Shown here one piece after another: positions 60,777 through 64,000 of a stretch of DNA of 64,000 bases. Both the position numbers and the translations under genes were made by a program. The first letter of the stretch is position 1, and each line of letters begins with the position of its first letter. Below the pieces are notes generated by a model that saw only the letters and a program-made list of their open reading frames with translations, did not search any database and had not been told where the DNA came from. Origin of the DNA: Paenibacillus sp. RC67 (GTDB lineage Bacteria > Bacillota > Bacilli > Paenibacillales > NBRC-103111); the NCBI RefSeq assembly GCF_030020805.1, contig NZ_CP125098.1, positions 531,001 to 595,000 on the forward strand. The letters run 5' to 3'.

Positions 60777-61928
60777 ATGAAAGACAAAATTCGCGTTGGC
60801 TTAGTTTACGGAGGAAAGTCGGGGGAGCACGAAGTATCCCTACTGACAGCGATGGCCGTAATCCAAGCATTCGATATGAACAAATACGAAATTCAACCTT
60901 TTTACATAACAAAGCAGGGAGAATGGCGCTCCGGGCCAATGCTCAACGGACCCGTTCCGAACGTTGCAGCACTGACCTTTCAGGATGGGGCGGAGCAAGC
61001 CCAGTCCTTCGCGCTCCAACCGTTCTTCGCCTCTCTTCAGCCTGGAGACAAGGCAGCGATAAGCTCTGTTGCATCGGCTTCACCAGCAGTTGGCGGATCA
61101 TCGCAACAAATCGATGTCGTTCTTCCGCTGCTTCACGGTACCTTTGGCGAAGACGGAACGATTCAAGGGCTGTTGGAAATGGCCAATATCGCCTATGCTG
61201 GAGCAGGCGTACTAGCTTCTTCCGTTGGCATGGACAAAATCATGATGAAAAAAGTGTTTGCCCAAGAAGGATTGCCTCAATGTGTGTTCCGTCATTTCAC
61301 GAAAACTCAATGGGAAAAGGACCAAGCGTTCTTTTTAATGGAAATCGAAATCTCGATCGGCTATCCTTGTTTCGTTAAACCTGCTAATCTTGGTTCCAGC
61401 GTAGGCATCAGTAAAGCCCAAAACCGTGATGAACTGATTGCAGCTATCCAGACAGCGTTCCAGTTCGACCGCAAAGTAATTGTTGAGGAAAACATTGACG
61501 CACGTGAAGTCGAAGTGGCAGTGCTGGGTAACGATGATCCTAAAGCATCGGTTGTAGGCGAAATCGTCTCGTCCAATGAATTTTATGATTATAAAGCCAA
61601 ATATATTGATGGAAAATCATCCATGGTCATTCCAGCAGAAATTCCGCAGGAGCTATCGGATCATATCCGTGAACTCGCTATCCGCGCTTTTCAGGCTGTT
61701 GATGGGTCAGGCTTGTCCCGTGTAGATTTCTTCTTAAGGAAAGAAGACAATCTTGTATATATTAATGAAATCAATACGATGCCTGGTTTTACTCCGTACA
61801 GTATGTACCCTCTGTTGTGGAAAGAGACTGGCAAATCCTATAGGCAGCTGCTGGACGATCTCATTACGTTGGCATTGCAGCGGCACGCAGAGAAACAACG
61901 GCTGCAGTATTCTTTTGACGTAGAATAA
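60777..61928 (+). CDS. ddl: D-alanine-D-alanine ligase
   Basis: 383 residues, ATP-grasp fold. It makes the D-Ala-D-Ala end of peptidoglycan precursors in the cytosol. VGLVYGGKSGEHEVSL is the N-terminal signature, LLHGTFGEDGTIQGLLE the substrate region, PANLGSSVGISK the ATP loop and YINEINTMPGFTPYSMYP the Mg site. FYDYKAKYIDGKS fits the omega loop with Tyr, typical of D-Ala rather than D-Lac ligases. RBS CGGAGG. A small unknown gene follows 47 bases later. Confidence 0.95.
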   Translation: MKDKIRVGLVYGGKSGEHEVSLLTAMAVIQAFDMNKYEIQPFYITKQGEWRSGPMLNGPVPNVAALTFQDGAEQAQSFALQPFFASLQPGDKAAISSVASASPAVGGSSQQIDVVLPLLHGTFGEDGTIQGLLEMANIAYAGAGVLASSVGMDKIMMKKVFAQEGLPQCVFRHFTKTQWEKDQAFFLMEIEISIGYPCFVKPANLGSSVGISKAQNRDELIAAIQTAFQFDRKVIVEENIDAREVEVAVLGNDDPKASVVGEIVSSNEFYDYKAKYIDGKSSMVIPAEIPQELSDHIRELAIRAFQAVDGSGLSRVDFFLRKEDNLVYINEINTMPGFTPYSMYPLLWKETGKSYRQLLDDLITLALQRHAEKQRLQYSFDVE

Positions 61929-61975
61929 GTATGCTAAGCAATATTATCATTTATCCTTGAACAGGAGGGCCACGT

Positions 61976-62296
61976 ATGGGATTTCAAACTGAATTCAATT
62001 CTGTCTGCAAATTCAAATCCGATCAGGAGCTGTATGAGCTTTTGGAGTACGGTCGGGGCAAAATGGTTAAGAGCGGATTTCGCGTATTTCCAACGGGACA
62101 GATGGTCATTGCTTATTCACCTGAGAATAAAGCCATTGCTATCGTAAAAATCGTAGCGTCCATCGCGGAGATCAACTTTCAAGGTGAGGAAGTTACTCAA
62201 GTCGAAATGGAGCTTGTTCGCAGATTAACGGAGGAAGAAGCAAGAGTTCAAACCGCTTTGGCTCACGAAATGTTTTTTGGCCTGAATCATCCATAA
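61976..62296 (+). CDS. Uncharacterised small cytosolic protein
   Basis: 106 residues. MGFQTEFNSVCKFKSDQELY, MVKSGFRVFPTGQMVIAYSPENKAIAIVKI and a C-terminal LVRRLTEEEARVQTALAHEM helix suggest a compact alpha/beta protein. No signal peptide. I do not recognise the family. RBS AGGAGGG at 6 bases and a following terminator support a real gene. It is probably co-transcribed with ddl. Confidence 0.7.
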   Translation: MGFQTEFNSVCKFKSDQELYELLEYGRGKMVKSGFRVFPTGQMVIAYSPENKAIAIVKIVASIAEINFQGEEVTQVEMELVRRLTEEEARVQTALAHEMFFGLNHP

Positions 62297-62311
62297 TCTA
62301 TACTGTAATAG

Positions 62312-62350
62312 GAACATCTTTCCTTTAATGAGGAGAGATGTTTTTCTTTT
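62312..62350 (+). terminator. Terminator after the small protein gene
   Basis: Stem AACATCTtTCCT / AGGAgAGATGTT followed by a TTTCTTTTT tail. Confidence 0.85.
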
Positions 62351-62500
62351 TGGACAAAGAGGTAACTGTCTCATGATAAGTTCATTCAAGAGAAAACATG
62401 CTGCCAAAAATGGGTCAAGCCGTCAACCTCATAGCTCCTCCGAGTTAAGGGCAACCTAGCTTGTAGCTTGAATTCATTCCCAAGGAGCGTGAATAGGCTC

Positions 62501-63487
62501 ATGATCGTTCGTCTTGGCTATGTTGCCATGTCGATGCTCGTATCCAATGCGTCCCCTTCCAAGACCATGACGGCCACAAATTTCAATAAGCTGGGGGATA
62601 AGGCAGCTGCGATTCGCAAGCTGGAACGCATTGCCATGGAAAATATCCATAATACGCTCAGATTACTAAAACATAACCGCGCTTATGATATCGCTATGTA
62701 TCGATGCTCCTCTAAACTAATTCCTCTCATTGGTCATGAGTCGCTTGAGGGCTGGGACCCGATGCCGGTGCTGAGGGACAGCTTTATTGAACTCGGAAGC
62801 TATGCTCGTGAGCATGCTATGCGACTCAGTTTTCATCCGGATCATTTTACGGTGTTAAGTACCCCGAGAGAGGTAGTGCTTCACAACTCCTTAGCTGATT
62901 TGGATCGACATGTCGGGATGCTGGAGGCTATGGGACTGGATGAGTCGGCTAAATGCAACATACATGTAGGAGGCACCTACGGCAATAAAGCAACGGCATC
63001 GAAGCGATTTATAGAAAGATTCACTAACCTTACCGATCGGATTCGCCATAGAATTACGTTGGAAAATGATGATAAAACCTTCACCGCCTTAGAGACACTG
63101 CAAATATGCGAAGAAGTGGGAGCACCCATGGTGCTGGATATCCACCATCATCAGGTGAATCATGAAGAGGGGAAGGGGAATGCTGCTGAGCTTTGGCCGC
63201 GCATTTTGCAAACATGGCGTAATGAAAAAGCACAGGGTTCCGATCAACCACTGCCACCCAAAATCCATGTGTCCAGTCCGAAGAACGACAAAGATCCTCG
63301 AAGTCATGCCGACTTTATTGATGCGCCGGCGCTGCTAGCTTTTCTGAGATCCATAGCTCCTCTTACTCCGAGGTTGGATGTTATGATCGAGGCCAAGAAG
63401 AAAGATGAGGCTCTATTTAAACTTATGAAGGATCTAAGTCAACAAGCAGAGGTTACTGTGTTAAACCAAGCATCCTTTGAGATTTGA
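62501..63487 (+). CDS. uvsE: UV DNA damage endonuclease
   Basis: 328 residues, TIM-barrel UvdE/UvsE family. It nicks DNA 5' to UV photoproducts and abasic sites using Mn. RLGYVAMSML opens the domain. RLSFHPDHFTVLSTP, NIHVGGTYGNK, LENDDKTFT and VLDIHHHQVNH supply the metal-binding residues. KIHVSSPKNDKDPRSHADFID and VMIEAKKKDEAL are further signatures. The frame is open from 62468; the conserved start MIVRLGYV is at ATG 62501. AAGGAG is 13 bases away, a long spacing. Confidence 0.94.
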   Translation: MIVRLGYVAMSMLVSNASPSKTMTATNFNKLGDKAAAIRKLERIAMENIHNTLRLLKHNRAYDIAMYRCSSKLIPLIGHESLEGWDPMPVLRDSFIELGSYAREHAMRLSFHPDHFTVLSTPREVVLHNSLADLDRHVGMLEAMGLDESAKCNIHVGGTYGNKATASKRFIERFTNLTDRIRHRITLENDDKTFTALETLQICEEVGAPMVLDIHHHQVNHEEGKGNAAELWPRILQTWRNEKAQGSDQPLPPKIHVSSPKNDKDPRSHADFIDAPALLAFLRSIAPLTPRLDVMIEAKKKDEALFKLMKDLSQQAEVTVLNQASFEI

Positions 63488-63680
63488 TGCACTCTTTATA
63501 GTAAGTAGGTAAGAACTGCTCCCCTAAGTGAACTCAAGACAAATTGATGCAAAACGATGAGATGGTTATTTTAAGTTTCAGACAATGGTTTTCTCTTGAA
63601 ATATTAGGAAAAATGGGGTACTTTGAGAAAGAAGTAAGGTTGACAAGCCTCATTTTATTAAGAGAGGGGACTTTTGTTGT

Positions 63681-64000
63681 ATGACTCAACTATTGGACGG
63701 TAAAAATATACTGATTATGGGGGTTGCCAACGATCGAAGTATTGCTTGGGCTATCGCCCAGTCTTTGGCGGCGCAAGGAGCGCGTCTGGCTTTTACCTTT
63801 GAAAATGAAAGAGTAGAAGAGCGTGTACGCAAACTGGCGGATACGATTCCTAATTCCGTCGTATTGCCTTGCAATGTGACAGTGGATGCTGAGATCGATA
63901 CTCTTGCTTCTGCAGTGAGAGAGCATTTTGGTGTACTTCACGGGCTTGTACATAGTATTGCATTTGCTAAAACCGAGGAGCTCGAAGGCTTGTTCGTTGG
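63681..64000 (+). CDS. fabI: Enoyl-[acyl-carrier-protein] reductase (partial, cut by window end)
   Basis: The first 106 residues are present. LLDGKNILIMGVANDRSIAW is the FabI NAD(P)H-binding start with the relaxed GVANxxSIAW motif. LAFTFENERVEERVRKLA and CNVTVDAEIDTLASAV follow, and LVHSIAFAKTEELEG marks the end of the first domain; the catalytic Tyr-Lys pair lies beyond the window. It carries out the last reduction in fatty-acid elongation. AGAGGGG is 12 bases before ATG 63681, a long spacing. No clear FapR site was recognised upstream. Confidence 0.94.
   Translation, partial: MTQLLDGKNILIMGVANDRSIAWAIAQSLAAQGARLAFTFENERVEERVRKLADTIPNSVVLPCNVTVDAEIDTLASAVREHFGVLHGLVHSIAFAKTEELEGLFV

Noticed and set aside
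60752..61378. 208-residue open frame overlapping ddl in another frame
   Set aside because: Overlaps almost entirely with a clear ddl gene and is Arg/Ser-rich as expected for a shifted frame.
63600..63680. FapR operator upstream of fabI
   Set aside because: No match to the TTAGTACCTGATACTAA-type site was found; only scattered TTAG and GGTAC pieces.

Overview
The window looks like part of the chromosome of a spore-forming, low-to-mid GC Gram-positive bacterium, most likely Paenibacillus or a close relative. The evidence is the gene repertoire: an Lpl/Ytc-type sugar ABC importer with large membrane-anchored AraC regulators, DUF3905-like and small spore-type proteins, bacilliredoxin, YneF, a PCYCGC lipoprotein, HD-GYP proteins and many GNATs. 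Strong AAGGAGG-type ribosome binding sites, several TTG/GTG starts and many short U-tailed terminators agree with this. No rRNA, tRNA, CRISPR array or prophage was seen. One complete IS4-family insertion sequence is present.

Layout. 1-5.3 kb: end of a sensor kinase, a PCYCGC lipoprotein, a membrane-anchored thioredoxin, an ACT-containing malic enzyme, a small DMT-like membrane protein and a ZIP metal transporter. 5.4-15.8 kb: a carbohydrate locus with a GH4 glycosidase divergent from an AraC regulator, a 770-residue membrane AraC regulator, two paralogous solute-binding lipoproteins and two CUT1 permeases with no ATPase gene. 15.8-25.1 kb: an SPL-like radical SAM protein, a PepSY protein, an HMGL-like aldolase divergent from an IclR regulator, a Nudix hydrolase, a CDF metal exporter, and an unknown gene coupled to a cytoplasmic GH28 (pectinase-family) enzyme. 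25.3-34 kb: housekeeping and spore-associated genes (BaiN-like flavoprotein, polysaccharide deacetylase, DUF3905-like, bacilliredoxin, nadE, acpS, thioesterase, DinB, SIMPL, cytochrome c, AraC). 34-42.9 kb: mutY, a frameshifted Crp/Fnr gene, an HD-GYP protein, sodA, cutC-asparaginase, xylA and two GNATs. 42.95-44.6 kb: the IS. 44.6-51.9 kb: an iron-siderophore binding lipoprotein with a Fur box, GNAT, the ntdp-like/lepB/queG/ogt run, a cluster of short palindromes, a second HD-GYP protein, yneF and folE. 52-64 kb: an alpha/beta hydrolase, an IclR regulator, a chemoreceptor, aconitase, an amidase-domain protein, ddl, uvsE and the start of fabI.

How the parts work together. The GH4 enzyme, the LplABC-like importer and the cytoplasmic GH28 enzyme together suggest uptake and intracellular breakdown of pectin-type oligosaccharides. 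This is inference from family and context. The most striking regulatory observation is an identical 17-bp palindrome just upstream of the IclR gene (53.7 kb) and just upstream of aconitase (59.3 kb), each lying downstream of a TTTACG/TATACT promoter. It suggests an IclR-family repressor that controls itself and the TCA-cycle enzyme aconitase.

Other points to look at: the IS sits exactly in the loop of a rho-independent terminator and carries its own terminators near both ends; a one-base deletion breaks a Crp/Fnr regulator; a palindromic repeat family is embedded in a small ORF that overlaps the start of an HD-GYP gene; and a convergent intergenic region holds mutually exclusive hairpins.
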